A stretch of 64,000 bases of DNA from NCBI GenBank assembly GCA_949840885.1, contig CATKYJ010000004.1, forward strand, positions 62,001-126,000. Direction: 5' to 3'. The notes beneath the pieces are model-generated. The model was not told where the DNA came from, made no database searches, and saw only the letters and a list, made by a program, of their open reading frames with translations. Both the position numbers and the translations under genes were made by a program. This DNA is from an uncultured Acetatifactor sp. Lineage in GTDB: Bacteria > Bacillota > Clostridia > Lachnospirales > Lachnospiraceae. Numbering within the stretch: the first letter of the stretch is position 1; each line of letters opens with the position of its first letter. Shown one piece after another: positions 36,368 through 46,120 of the stretch.

Positions 36368-38089
36368 TTACAGCACGGCTTTCAGATCCTCGGTCAGCTG
36401 CGCGAGCTTCGCGGCGGCGTCCTCTAAGCTGCTCCCCTTGACGCCCATGTAGAACTTGATCTTGGGCTCCGTGCCCGAGGGACGGGCGCAGCACCATGCA
36501 TCGTCGGGGAGTTCGAAATACAGTACATTGGATTTCGGCAGGCCGGTCTTTCCCTCTTCGCCGGTGGCCATATCCACGATGCGGTCTGTCTGGTAATCCC
36601 TGAATTTCAGCACCTGATGGCCGCCGAATGCCTTGGGCGGGTTCTGGCGCAGCTTTTCCATGATCTCCGCGATCTGTCTGGAACCGTCTATGCCTTTCAG
36701 AGTGATGGTGTACTGGGACTCCTTGTAATAGCCGTACTTCTCGTAGGTCTCCAGCATCATGTCCCACAGGGTCTTGCCGTGCTTCTTGCAGTAGGCCGCC
36801 ACCTCGCACAGACACATCACTGCCACGATGGCGTCCTTGTCCCTGGCGTGTGTCCCGGCCAGGCACCCGTAACTCTCCTCCAGACCGAACACATAATGGT
36901 TGCTGCCTGTCTGCTCGAAAAGCTTGATCTGCTCGCCGATGAACTTAAATCCCGTGAGTACCTCGATGCGCTTCACGCCGTAGGCGCCGGTGATAGGGCC
37001 TGTCATGTTGGTGGTGACGATGGTGGTCACCAGAGCGGGATTCTCCGGCATGGTCTTAGTAGCAGTGCGCTCCCGCAGGATGTATTCCGCAATCAGCATG
37101 CCGGACATATTTCCCGTAAAGGAGACATACTCCCCTGTTTTGGAATCCTTGGCGTAGATGCCCAGGCGGTCCGCATCCGGGTCTGTAGCCAGGACCACAT
37201 CCGCATCTTTCTCTTTCGCCAGCCGCAGGGCGTATGTAAATGCCTTGGGATCCTCGGGATTGGGATACTCCAGCGTGGTGAAGTTGGGGTCGGGATTCTC
37301 CTGCTCCGGCACCACATACACATGCTTGAAGCCCAGTTCCGACAAAATGCGCCTGGCGGGCACATTTCCCGTGCCGCACAGGGGCGTGTATACAATCTTG
37401 ATATCGTCTGCCACCTCAGCGATGACCTCCGGATGGATGATCTGCTTCTTCAGTTCCGCCATGTAGGCATCGTCAATCTCCTTGCCGATGACCTGATACA
37501 GGCCCTTTCCTATAGCCTCCTGCTTATCCATGGTCTTCACGGTATGGTAGTCCTTGATGGCCTGGACTTCCTCGATGATCTGCTTGTCGAAAGGAGCCGT
37601 CACCTGGGCGCCGTCCTCCCAGTACACCTTGTAGCCATTGTACTCCGGCGGGTTATGGCTGGCGGTCACCACGATGCCTGCCGTGCAGCCTAATGTGCGC
37701 AGGGCAAAGGAAAGCTCCGGCGTAGGGCGGAGAGCGTCGAACACATAGGCCTTGACGCCGTTGGCTGCCAGGCACAGAGCCGCCACATCGGCGAACTCAG
37801 GAGACATGCGCCTGGAGTCGTAGGCGATGGCCACACCCTTTTCCTGCGTCCCTTTTTTCAGGATAAAATTGGCCAGGCCCTGGGTGGCCTTGCGGACCGT
37901 ATAGATATTCATGCGGTTGGTGCCGGCCCCGATAATGCCCCTGAGGCCTCCGGTGCCGAACTCCAGCTCCTTGTAGAACCTTTCCTCGATCTCTTTCTCA
38001 TCGTTGCGGATGGCCAGCAGTTCATCCTTTGTACCCTGGTCGAAATAATCGTCCTCCAGCCAGAAGTTAAACTCGTCCATATAGCTCAT
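36368..38089 (-). CDS. phosphoglucomutase/phosphomannomutase (alpha-D-phosphohexomutase)
   Basis: 573 residues. Active-site serine in TASHNPPEYNGYKVYW, metal loop in DPDADRLGI, and the phosphate-binding loop RPSGTEPKIKFY near the C-terminus. It interconverts hexose 6-phosphate and 1-phosphate, supplying glucose-1-phosphate for dTDP-sugar synthesis (RfbA is encoded at 57016). Length fits the PgcA-type bacterial enzymes. GAGGAG precedes the ATG. Confidence 0.95.
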   Translation of the reverse strand: MSYMDEFNFWLEDDYFDQGTKDELLAIRNDEKEIEERFYKELEFGTGGLRGIIGAGTNRMNIYTVRKATQGLANFILKKGTQEKGVAIAYDSRRMSPEFADVAALCLAANGVKAYVFDALRPTPELSFALRTLGCTAGIVVTASHNPPEYNGYKVYWEDGAQVTAPFDKQIIEEVQAIKDYHTVKTMDKQEAIGKGLYQVIGKEIDDAYMAELKKQIIHPEVIAEVADDIKIVYTPLCGTGNVPARRILSELGFKHVYVVPEQENPDPNFTTLEYPNPEDPKAFTYALRLAKEKDADVVLATDPDADRLGIYAKDSKTGEYVSFTGNMSGMLIAEYILRERTATKTMPENPALVTTIVTTNMTGPITGAYGVKRIEVLTGFKFIGEQIKLFEQTGSNHYVFGLEESYGCLAGTHARDKDAIVAVMCLCEVAAYCKKHGKTLWDMMLETYEKYGYYKESQYTITLKGIDGSRQIAEIMEKLRQNPPKAFGGHQVLKFRDYQTDRIVDMATGEEGKTGLPKSNVLYFELPDDAWCCARPSGTEPKIKFYMGVKGSSLEDAAAKLAQLTEDLKAVL

Positions 38090-38261
38090 TTGCCTCTCCT
38101 CTTTTCTGCGCGGCGCTTTCCGAAAAATTCCCGATGTCCGTATCTGTACCCCGCGCCTGTACAGATGCTTTCATGTGTTTTTCCTTTCCTTATTTTAACA
38201 TATCCTGCCGGATTATGCCACTAAAATCTCTTCCACCCGGATAAACTTTCCTTGTAGTACC

Positions 38262-38352
38262 TATACTCACGAGCGATGAAATTGCCACCGATTCATGATG
38301 CTTGCCGCTCGTGAGTCGGGTTACTTGGCAAATTATTGTAACCGTCAGTATA
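38262..38352 (+). repeat. dispersed hairpin repeat, copy B
   Basis: Bounded by TATACT and AGTATA. Arms ACTCACGAGCG (38265-38275) and CGCTCGTGAGT (38306-38316) pair perfectly over 11 bp. It overlaps the 3-prime end of the DUF6020-like gene and supplies its last codons and stop. Confidence 0.82.
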
Positions 38353-40173
38353 TTTTGTATATGGATGCAGCAAACCGTGCAATATGAGAGGTACACATAC
38401 CACCAGGCAATAAATGTAGCGCAAAGCGGCCATGGGGCCAAGGAAGCAGGTGCCCAGATACATCAGGGGCAGCATGCCCCATAGCAGCAGGCTGTATCGT
38501 TTTTGATAGATGCTCCATAGCAATGTCAATACCACAAGCCATACATAAGGGGCATTGCGGAAAAGATAACCCATAATAGGCACACTGCGGTAATTCAAAT
38601 GATAAAACAAATAATTGTAATACCTTGTGGCCAATGGAAAATAGTCTTCTTTTTCGATTTCGTGCTCTGTTCCGATCAGGGTATGATATAAGGCGATATC
38701 TGCCGAAACATACATGCCCTGGTTCAGCGGATACCAATAGCCCATGGTATTCGTAATGATGCTCTCCAGATATTCCCCGGGAAATTGCAGTCCGATTTTG
38801 GCCCAAAGCTTAAAAAAATTCAGTTTATTATTTTTCAGCAAAAGCTCATTGGCATTATTCTTTACTGCATCGGCTAAATACGGATTGTAATTTGGGATAT
38901 CCTCCTCTTGCATATACATACAGACTTCCCCATACAGAGCAGGATCCAGTTCTGCGCCCCGATAGCAGGCGACTCTTGCCATACATTGCAGCGGCACGCT
39001 CATCATCTCCCGCTGGGTGTCGCGGCTGTCCGCATGGGTATATGCAATCAGAATCCTGTTACAGCCGGAATGAAGCAGCAGGATTGCCGCCAGCGCAATC
39101 AGAAAATACATCTTTGATTTCAGCGGTTTTAAATACAGGAGCACAATGACGCCTGAAACGGCCACGGCATACTTTGCATTATTGCGCAGCAGGCTAAGCA
39201 AAATCCCGGCCAGAACCATGCCGGCATAGCTGTACCAGCTAAATTTTTCTCCGTCTAACAGCAGCCGGAACAGGAAAACCGCATAATAGAGAAAGAAAGC
39301 CGCGCACAGCACATCCTTGGTGGCGGAAATTGCAAAAACAGAGTGCATGGGGAAGACCGCAAACCAGAGAAGCGCGCCTATACGGATGCAGCGCGGAACA
39401 CCTTTTTTGAAAAGATACTGAAGAAAATAGGCAAAAGAACCAGTGAGTATCAGCATCTGGATCAGTGTATAGAACTGATAGCCCACGGACACGTTGCCTA
39501 TCTGCTCTCCAAACTGATAGGCTTTCCCCATCAATAGGGTGTGCAGCAGGGGATGATGTGTATGGTAGCTGTTATTCACTACTTCACTTAATTGATACTT
39601 TGCGTCAAACACAAAATTACCCGGCCATTGACTGAGAAAAACCGGCATATACGAGAGCATAAGAATACCCCATACAAACAGAAAGTAGAGCCGCTTATGG
39701 CCATTCATAAAGACATAAAAGCGGCCTGTGGGCTGAGCAATCTGTTTATCGGCATACCATTTCTGTACGCGGCCAGGCAATTGCAGCAATTCCGCGCATA
39801 TGGGGGTAGTGCATGCACCGATTCCCATTATCAGAAAGAACTGCAGGATTGTCTCCGGGACAGAGCGAAATATATCGTTGACATAATGGGCGTATCCCCC
39901 ATAGACAATTGCCGTTCCCAGCAGAATTCCCCCTATCGTGGACACCGTTTTTAAACGTCTGTCCCTCAGCCGGAAATAACGGCAGAGCAGCCAGGCTGTA
40001 AAGGAAAACAGCAGGACAGAGGAAAGGTTGTACCCAAAATAAATGCCCCCGTAATAGACGTTTCCATCCCCGTTTAACGAGATCACCCTGGCAAAAGAAA
40101 GGACACTCAGGTAGGAGAGGATCACAATAACCACTCGTTCCAGCCAAGGGGATTTTACTGTTTTAAGTCGCAT
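38293..40173 (-). CDS. DUF6020-like polytopic membrane protein, probable glycan-assembly membrane enzyme
   Basis: About 627 residues with roughly 12-14 TM helices and one long loop between the last clusters (about 400-540). The pattern and the segment YHTHHPLLHTLLMG fit DUF6020, whose members resemble GT-C type membrane glycosyltransferases. The C-terminus (NLPSNPTHERQAS) is read from a dispersed repeat, so the native end was probably replaced. The ATG at 40173 is preferred to the TTG at 40248. Function inferred from context only. Confidence 0.82.
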   Translation of the reverse strand: MRLKTVKSPWLERVVIVILSYLSVLSFARVISLNGDGNVYYGGIYFGYNLSSVLLFSFTAWLLCRYFRLRDRRLKTVSTIGGILLGTAIVYGGYAHYVNDIFRSVPETILQFFLIMGIGACTTPICAELLQLPGRVQKWYADKQIAQPTGRFYVFMNGHKRLYFLFVWGILMLSYMPVFLSQWPGNFVFDAKYQLSEVVNNSYHTHHPLLHTLLMGKAYQFGEQIGNVSVGYQFYTLIQMLILTGSFAYFLQYLFKKGVPRCIRIGALLWFAVFPMHSVFAISATKDVLCAAFFLYYAVFLFRLLLDGEKFSWYSYAGMVLAGILLSLLRNNAKYAVAVSGVIVLLYLKPLKSKMYFLIALAAILLLHSGCNRILIAYTHADSRDTQREMMSVPLQCMARVACYRGAELDPALYGEVCMYMQEEDIPNYNPYLADAVKNNANELLLKNNKLNFFKLWAKIGLQFPGEYLESIITNTMGYWYPLNQGMYVSADIALYHTLIGTEHEIEKEDYFPLATRYYNYLFYHLNYRSVPIMGYLFRNAPYVWLVVLTLLWSIYQKRYSLLLWGMLPLMYLGTCFLGPMAALRYIYCLVVCVPLILHGLLHPYTKYTDGYNNLPSNPTHERQAS

Positions 40174-40260
40174 ATTAATCCGCCGCACAAACAGCCCGGC
40201 GCTCCTTTCATAGCTTTGTACCGGAAAGTGTCTGCCGCCCCCGGCCAAACCGCATAACGC

Positions 40261-43200
40261 CTAATCTTTCGGCTTCATCCACCGGTCCATCACAGCCGTC
40301 AGTTCGGAAAGCTCCATGGGCTTGGCCATGTGCTCGTTCATCCCGGCCTCCCTGCTGGCGGCAATGTCTTCTGCAAAGGCATTGGCGGACAGCGCCACAA
40401 TGGGAACCGACAACGCATCCCCCCGAGGGAGCTTGCGGATGGCCCTGGTGGCTTCATAGCCGTTCATGACAGGCATCTGGATATCCATCAGCACCATGTC
40501 AAAATACCCCTCCGGCCTGGTCTCGAAGCGGCCAAGCCCGCTCTTGCCGTCTGAGGCGCATTCCACTGCTGCCCCGGTGACGCCGATGATCTCCATGGCG
40601 ATTTCCTGATTGATGATATTGTCCTCCACCAGCAGAATCCTCCTGCCCCTGAACCGGGCGTCGCCCACAGCCTCTTCGGCTTTCTGCAGCCTCTCCGGAT
40701 CCTGCCCTGCAAATTTCTGAAGCTTTAACAGCAGTGTCACCGTGACTCTGGTTCCCTTGCCCAGGGTGCTGGCCACCTTGATGCTTCCGCCCATCATATG
40801 CACGATGTTCTGCGCGATGGTCATCCCCAGCCCGGTTCCCTCGATCCTGCTGATCCGGGAATCCTCCGCACGGCTGAAAGGCTCGTAGATATGGGGCAGG
40901 AACTCTTCCGTCATGCCAATGCCGTCATCCTCAAAGATAAAGTCATAAAAGCAGCAGCCGTACTTTTTGGTCTCCCGCTCTATGACAGTCAGCCCTAAGT
41001 GCCCTCCCTTGGGCGTGAATTTGATGGCATTGCCTAAAATATTGGAAAATGCCTGGCTGATGCGTGCCTTGTCCCCAATGACCTGCCCGTGCTCCACGCC
41101 CACAGGGGAAATCTCCAGAGTCATTCCCTTTTCCGCTATCTGAGGCGCAAGGGACGAGGCCACATCCTCTATCAGCTGGGAAATCCCAAACTCGTCCGCC
41201 ACCAGATCTACATTGCCGGATTCCAGTTCGCTCATGTCCAGAATTTCGTTTACCAAAGCAAGGAGGCTGTTGCCCGATGCGCCGATTTTTCCCAGGCAGT
41301 CCCGCACCTTATCCTTATCCTCCAAATTTTCGCAGGCAATTTTCGTCATTCCCATAATGCCGTTCATGGGTGTGCGGATATCATGGCTCATGCGGGAGAG
41401 GAATTCACTCTTGGAGGCATTGGCGTGGTTGGCCGCCTCGCAGGCTGCCTGAATCGCCCTCTGCTCCCGCATTTCCTTGCGCTTGCTCTCCGTCACGTCC
41501 TGGGCCGCATAGACGATTCCGCTGGCCTTTCCCTCCTCGTCCGTCCTGGCCATCACGGCCGTGGCCCGTATCCAGCCGTAATCATCCGCCGCCATATCTG
41601 CGCTCTCGGGCATTTTGCGGTACGCAAAGGTCACGAAAGGCTGGTCCTTTTTCAGAACCTGGCGCAGATTCCTGCTGCTCATGGTACACAGGTAATTGGT
41701 TCTGTCCTCGGGATGGACAAAATTCTCCGCGTAAATCCTAAGGGCCGCGTCATAGTTGTTCCGCTCCCCCAAAAGCTTTTTCACATCCTCCAGCTGGCTC
41801 ATGGCCCTCAGCTCGTTTTGCTCCAGATCCCCATAGTAGGTGGCGAAGAACATGCTGCTTAAGCTTTCGATAATGCCCGCCTGTTCCTGCTCCAGCTTCA
41901 GGCGTTTTGCTTCCTCCTGCTTCTCTTTGGTGATGTCCCGCCCCAGCGCATTGACCAGGACCTTGCCGTCCCTGCGAATATAAGTCACATGCTGCTCCAG
42001 CCACTGCTCTTTCTCCCCTTTTAAGCGGTAGCTGCAGATCTCTTCCGAATAGCTCTGCGTCTTTTCCGCCTGGCTGCGCATATGCTCCGGACTCATGAAC
42101 TTGGCGAATTTGTCCGCATCCTCAGGGCTGACGGAATTTTCCAGGGCCCGCTGATAGTAATGGGTATATTTTCCGATCCCCCCGTTTTGGGGCTGGGCGC
42201 TCTCATTGAGCCAGAACCGCTCGCAGCGGTCGCTGTCCAGATGGATCGTGGTCATCACATGGAAGCGGGATTTCAGGATGGCCGCCATCTGTATATCCCT
42301 CTGGGAGAGGATCTGCTCCTGGCGCACCCTTTTGTCCACGTCCTGCAAAGCCAGTACCACATAGTTCCTGGTGCCCTGGTTGCGGCCGAAATACGCAATG
42401 ACCGCCACATACCGGTAGGCTCCCCCTACGCGCAGCTGGCACAGCATATCCTGCTTCTGCATTCCCTTGTCCCTGGCCTGATTCAGGCTCTCCAGGGAGA
42501 ACTTCTGTCCGAACTTTTCCCTGTTCTCCTGATGGATCTCAGGGAGCAGACGGGACTGCAGAACCACATCCCACATCAGAGTCTGGGAAGTCCATCCCTC
42601 CCGGCTGTATCCGCCCTCCCGGACCAGATTCACGTTCCCGTCCTTTAGGTCAATGGTATATATCCCTAAGTTCTGCTCACCCAGAGTCCTCGTGACCTCC
42701 TGGAGGCGCACGCTGGTCTCGTCCAGCTCCAGGCTCTCCTTAAGCATATCCTGCACGTCCTTTATATAGATCAGGACTGTCTGGCCTGCGTCCGTGTATC
42801 CGGAGTCCGGCGTCACCTCCAGCATGTTCCAGCGATAGCCTCCCGGCGATATGCGCCTGTAGCTGCAGGTCAGATGCCTGCGCCCGGTGCGCAGAACGCT
42901 TTTCAGATATTCCAGATGGGTAAAGCTTAAGAATCTGTCCATATCGTCCGGATGGATGACGCCGTTTTCCTTAAACTGCTCCAGCCAGTCCGTGAAAGTC
43001 TCTTTCCTGCTGTCAACGGCCCATTCCTCCGCGCCCGACTTCACCACCTCATAGCTGTTCCGGCTCAGGTTCACCCGCAGGATCTTGCGATACACATAGC
43101 TGAACTCGTCCAAATGGGGCGTCAGCGTGACGATGACAGCAGGGATGTGGTCCTCCCACAGCGTCCGCCTGGCCTCCATGTCCACCGTGCCCAGAACATT

Positions 43201-43428
43201 GTCGCTGATGATAGATTTGCCCTCCTGTCTCTCATCCATGTGAGACAGCGGGCAGTTGGCACAGGAATTTGCCCACATTCTGTCGCAGGTCATACCCTTT
43301 CCGGCGTGGGGAGCCAATTCCATGATACGTTTATTCAAATACAGGATTTCGTGATTATCCTCTCTGACCACATAGATTCCTGTGTTTGGTATGGCGTCCA
43401 ATATCTTCTTGTAGTCTTTACTGTCCAT
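40261..43428 (-). CDS. hybrid sensor histidine kinase/response regulator with multiple PAS domains
   Basis: 1055 residues. An N-terminal PAS-like domain with a Cys cluster (CDRMWANSCANCPLSH) is followed by about three more PAS/PAC modules. Then come the His box (RMSHDIRTPMNGIMG), ATPase (NAIKFTPKGG, DDGIGM, GTGLGM) and a C-terminal receiver (MVLMDIQMPVMNGYE). No TM helix, so a cytoplasmic sensor. It has its own promoter within the glycan locus. A downstream HPt and regulator are needed; the free HPt at 345 is a candidate. The start at 43428 is 8 bases after GGGG. Confidence 0.93.
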   Translation of the reverse strand: MDSKDYKKILDAIPNTGIYVVREDNHEILYLNKRIMELAPHAGKGMTCDRMWANSCANCPLSHMDERQEGKSIISDNVLGTVDMEARRTLWEDHIPAVIVTLTPHLDEFSYVYRKILRVNLSRNSYEVVKSGAEEWAVDSRKETFTDWLEQFKENGVIHPDDMDRFLSFTHLEYLKSVLRTGRRHLTCSYRRISPGGYRWNMLEVTPDSGYTDAGQTVLIYIKDVQDMLKESLELDETSVRLQEVTRTLGEQNLGIYTIDLKDGNVNLVREGGYSREGWTSQTLMWDVVLQSRLLPEIHQENREKFGQKFSLESLNQARDKGMQKQDMLCQLRVGGAYRYVAVIAYFGRNQGTRNYVVLALQDVDKRVRQEQILSQRDIQMAAILKSRFHVMTTIHLDSDRCERFWLNESAQPQNGGIGKYTHYYQRALENSVSPEDADKFAKFMSPEHMRSQAEKTQSYSEEICSYRLKGEKEQWLEQHVTYIRRDGKVLVNALGRDITKEKQEEAKRLKLEQEQAGIIESLSSMFFATYYGDLEQNELRAMSQLEDVKKLLGERNNYDAALRIYAENFVHPEDRTNYLCTMSSRNLRQVLKKDQPFVTFAYRKMPESADMAADDYGWIRATAVMARTDEEGKASGIVYAAQDVTESKRKEMREQRAIQAACEAANHANASKSEFLSRMSHDIRTPMNGIMGMTKIACENLEDKDKVRDCLGKIGASGNSLLALVNEILDMSELESGNVDLVADEFGISQLIEDVASSLAPQIAEKGMTLEISPVGVEHGQVIGDKARISQAFSNILGNAIKFTPKGGHLGLTVIERETKKYGCCFYDFIFEDDGIGMTEEFLPHIYEPFSRAEDSRISRIEGTGLGMTIAQNIVHMMGGSIKVASTLGKGTRVTVTLLLKLQKFAGQDPERLQKAEEAVGDARFRGRRILLVEDNIINQEIAMEIIGVTGAAVECASDGKSGLGRFETRPEGYFDMVLMDIQMPVMNGYEATRAIRKLPRGDALSVPIVALSANAFAEDIAASREAGMNEHMAKPMELSELTAVMDRWMKPKD

Positions 43429-43470
43429 GCACATATCCCCTATCCCGACTCTGTGTATTTCCTGAACCTT

Positions 43471-43499
43471 ATTTTAGCACGGAATCAAAGAAGCGTCAA
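43471..43499 (-). promoter_or_regulatory. sigma-A promoter of the hybrid kinase
   Basis: Minus strand TTGACG, 17-base spacer, TAAAAT, about 45 bases before the ATG. Confidence 0.68.
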
Positions 43500-43520
43500 C
43501 AATCCCGTTGCCCGCGGGAA

Positions 43521-44618
43521 TCAAGGTTCGTCAAAAGTTTCTTCCGTCCCGTAATAGACAAAGATGCCCTCTGCGGAAATCCAGGCCGTCAGTTTTTGCA
43601 GACCTGCCACGGCCTCTTTCCAGTTCCCGGCCTCCACCCTGTTTCTTCCCGCCGCCATGGCGTCCAGCATGTACTGACTGATGTCGGGGCTATAGTGTAC
43701 CATGTCCATGTAATAGTCCAGATTGCACACAATGGATTCCTCGTTCTGGAAATAGTAGACCTCCACATTTTCCAGGCAAAGCAGGGCCGATACCGCCTGA
43801 TCCAGCGCGTAAATCCGCTGCTCCAGCTCTCCGTTCACATAGGCGCAGTCCCACCACAGCAGCGAAAGCGGCGGAATCAGAAAACGGTATTTTGTCTCGG
43901 GATGGGCTTCCACTTGTCTCGTAAGGAGCGCAATGTTTTCTGCAATCAAAACGGTTTCAACCGTGTAATCTCTGTCCCCTGACAGGGCACTTGGCCCAAT
44001 ATTTCCCCGGTCGTAAGCCCGCATGGCCCAAGCTTCCCCGAATTCCTTTCCCCTGGCCCAGTTATATGCCTTTCCCCCGGTATTGAGCCCCGCGTGGGCG
44101 TAGGCCAGCATGGAGGGAATCTTTTCCATCAGGATTTCCTTATTGAACAGATAGGGTAGATCGTCCAGAACCGTTTTGGTGTGGAGATACCTGGGCGTGT
44201 CCTGTCCATAGAGCGTCACCTCTGTAGAAGCCTCCACGGAAGAGATGTCCAGGCACCAAAAGACATTTTTAAGCGCTCTCTCCTCCTGCGCCATTTCCAG
44301 ATAATAAAGCAAATCCGCCACGGAGCCGGAAGCTCTGATGATTTTCAGCGTACTGCAGTTATAAGTCTGATCCAAAAAAGAGCTGTCGAAATTTTCCGCC
44401 AGGGAGGATCCTACCAAAACACTGTCATACTCAAAATTCCGTATTGTTCCGGGCATCTGGTTGTCCCTGTCATTCAGCACCGCATCCATGCCGAAGAAAG
44501 GGGCATGGTACTGGTAAAAGGGATCCGTCAGCCAGACGAAAAAGCCAACAAACGCCATCTGGACTGCTATGAAAATGATCAGTCTTTTCAAAGCCTTTTT
44601 CTGAAAGCCCTCTTCCAT
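43521..44618 (-). CDS. SGNH/AlgJ-DltD-like partner of the MBOAT acyltransferase
   Basis: 365 residues. One N-terminal TM helix (about 11-30) anchors an extracytoplasmic domain. SVLVGSSLAENF resembles the block-I nucleophile region and DMVHYSPDISQYM the Asp-His block of SGNH hydrolases. Such proteins complete O-acylation of exported glycans with MBOAT partners (as AlgJ/AlgX and DltD do). The MBOAT gene lies 20 bases upstream. Confidence 0.8.
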   Translation of the reverse strand: MEEGFQKKALKRLIIFIAVQMAFVGFFVWLTDPFYQYHAPFFGMDAVLNDRDNQMPGTIRNFEYDSVLVGSSLAENFDSSFLDQTYNCSTLKIIRASGSVADLLYYLEMAQEERALKNVFWCLDISSVEASTEVTLYGQDTPRYLHTKTVLDDLPYLFNKEILMEKIPSMLAYAHAGLNTGGKAYNWARGKEFGEAWAMRAYDRGNIGPSALSGDRDYTVETVLIAENIALLTRQVEAHPETKYRFLIPPLSLLWWDCAYVNGELEQRIYALDQAVSALLCLENVEVYYFQNEESIVCNLDYYMDMVHYSPDISQYMLDAMAAGRNRVEAGNWKEAVAGLQKLTAWISAEGIFVYYGTEETFDEP

Positions 44619-44638
44619 GCCGCCTCTCTCCTCTTTTG

Positions 44639-46096
44639 TCAGAAATTAAAATACAAAAACACGCTTACCTGTGACAGGGAGACAAAAGCCCAGGTAAACA
44701 GAGTCGCCAGGCAAAAGCCCCCTGCCCTTGTATGCCCTTTTGCCCGGATCCATTCTTCCGCTTTCGGTCCGCAAATCAGTCCAATGCCCAACACAGAAAG
44801 CAAAAGGAAGCAGCACAGGAAGAATGCATTCAGCAAGCCAGGAGCCGCCATGCCCAAAAGCCTGACCACCGCATAATTCTCCGGAAAGATCAGAGTATTG
44901 CACACCCCAAGGAGCATCCCCCTGTTTCCCGCCGCAAAGAGCCTGTTCCACAAAAGCCCTGCCGTTTCAAGTGAATCGCTGCGGAAGACGGAAAAGCTCA
45001 GAGTGACAAAGACGGCCGTGGCAAGGCGGTTCATCCAATCCCGGCGAAACCGCGCTTTCGGAAAGGCCGTCTCAAACACCACCGCCAGGCCATGCATGCC
45101 CCCCCACAGCACAAATGTCCAATTGGCTCCGTGCCAGAGCCCGCTGGCCAGAAACACTACAAACAGATTCACGCACTGTCTGGCTTTCCCTTTCCGGTTC
45201 CCTCCCAGGGGAATGTAGACATACTGCGACAGAAAGCGTGACAGCGTCATATGCCATCTGCGCCAGAATTCCCGCACGGAAGCGGCTTTAAAAGGCGAAT
45301 CAAAATTCTCCGGAAGCCGGAAACCGAACATCCCGGCAATGCCCCTTGCCATGTCGCAGTAGCCGCTGAAGTCGAAATACAGTTCCATCATATACCACGT
45401 AATTGTAATCCAAGCAGTGGGCGTATCCAACGCAGCTATGTTCTCATACTCCGCGTTCACCAGGACGGCCAGGGAATCCGCAAGCAGCACCTTTTTGGCC
45501 AGCCCCAAAATGAACAGGGTAAACCCGTCATAAAACCCCTCCGGAGAAAACCGTCTGTTCTCTCTGCGCTGTAGCTGAGGCAGCAGCTCGCTGTGGAGCA
45601 CAATGGGCCCCGCCACCAGCTGCGGAAAGAAGCTGACGAAAAAAGCATAGTCCAAAAGAGAATAATGGGGCGCGTTTCCCCGATACCTTTCTATGACGAA
45701 AGACAGTTGCTGAAAGGTAAAGAAACTGATGCCCAGGGGAAGAGCGATTTTTTCCATCCTGATATCCGTATGTAAAAAGAAGTTGCAGTTATCAAGAAAG
45801 AAATTGAAATACTTGAAGTAAAACAAAAGTCCCAGATTTCCCAGGATACCGCAGGCTGCCAGTGCCCTCCTGCCGGTACAGCGCTTTTCAAGCAGCAGGC
45901 TCACCAGATAATTCCCGGCCAGGCTTGCCAGGAGGATCCAAAGATACTGCAGATTATAATAGCCATAGAACCAAAAGGACATTCCCACCAGAAACAGCTT
46001 CGCAAAAAACGGATTTTCCAGCCTCTGGAGCAGAAACCAGCCCAAAAGCCCCAGAGGCAGAAATACGGCAATAAAGATCACGGAATTAAACAGCAT
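44639..46096 (-). CDS. MBOAT family membrane O-acyltransferase
   Basis: 485 residues with about 10-12 TM helices. The conserved histidine region reads GLWHGANWTFVLWGGMHGL; YFDFSGYCDMARG and REFWRRWHMTLSRF are also typical. These enzymes pass acyl groups across the membrane to modify surface glycans (AlgI/DltB/PatA families). It is followed by its SGNH partner gene. Confidence 0.95.
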   Translation of the reverse strand: MLFNSVIFIAVFLPLGLLGWFLLQRLENPFFAKLFLVGMSFWFYGYYNLQYLWILLASLAGNYLVSLLLEKRCTGRRALAACGILGNLGLLFYFKYFNFFLDNCNFFLHTDIRMEKIALPLGISFFTFQQLSFVIERYRGNAPHYSLLDYAFFVSFFPQLVAGPIVLHSELLPQLQRRENRRFSPEGFYDGFTLFILGLAKKVLLADSLAVLVNAEYENIAALDTPTAWITITWYMMELYFDFSGYCDMARGIAGMFGFRLPENFDSPFKAASVREFWRRWHMTLSRFLSQYVYIPLGGNRKGKARQCVNLFVVFLASGLWHGANWTFVLWGGMHGLAVVFETAFPKARFRRDWMNRLATAVFVTLSFSVFRSDSLETAGLLWNRLFAAGNRGMLLGVCNTLIFPENYAVVRLLGMAAPGLLNAFFLCCFLLLSVLGIGLICGPKAEEWIRAKGHTRAGGFCLATLFTWAFVSLSQVSVFLYFNF

Positions 46097-46120
46097 AGGT
46101 TTTTCCTTTCCCGGCCCAGA

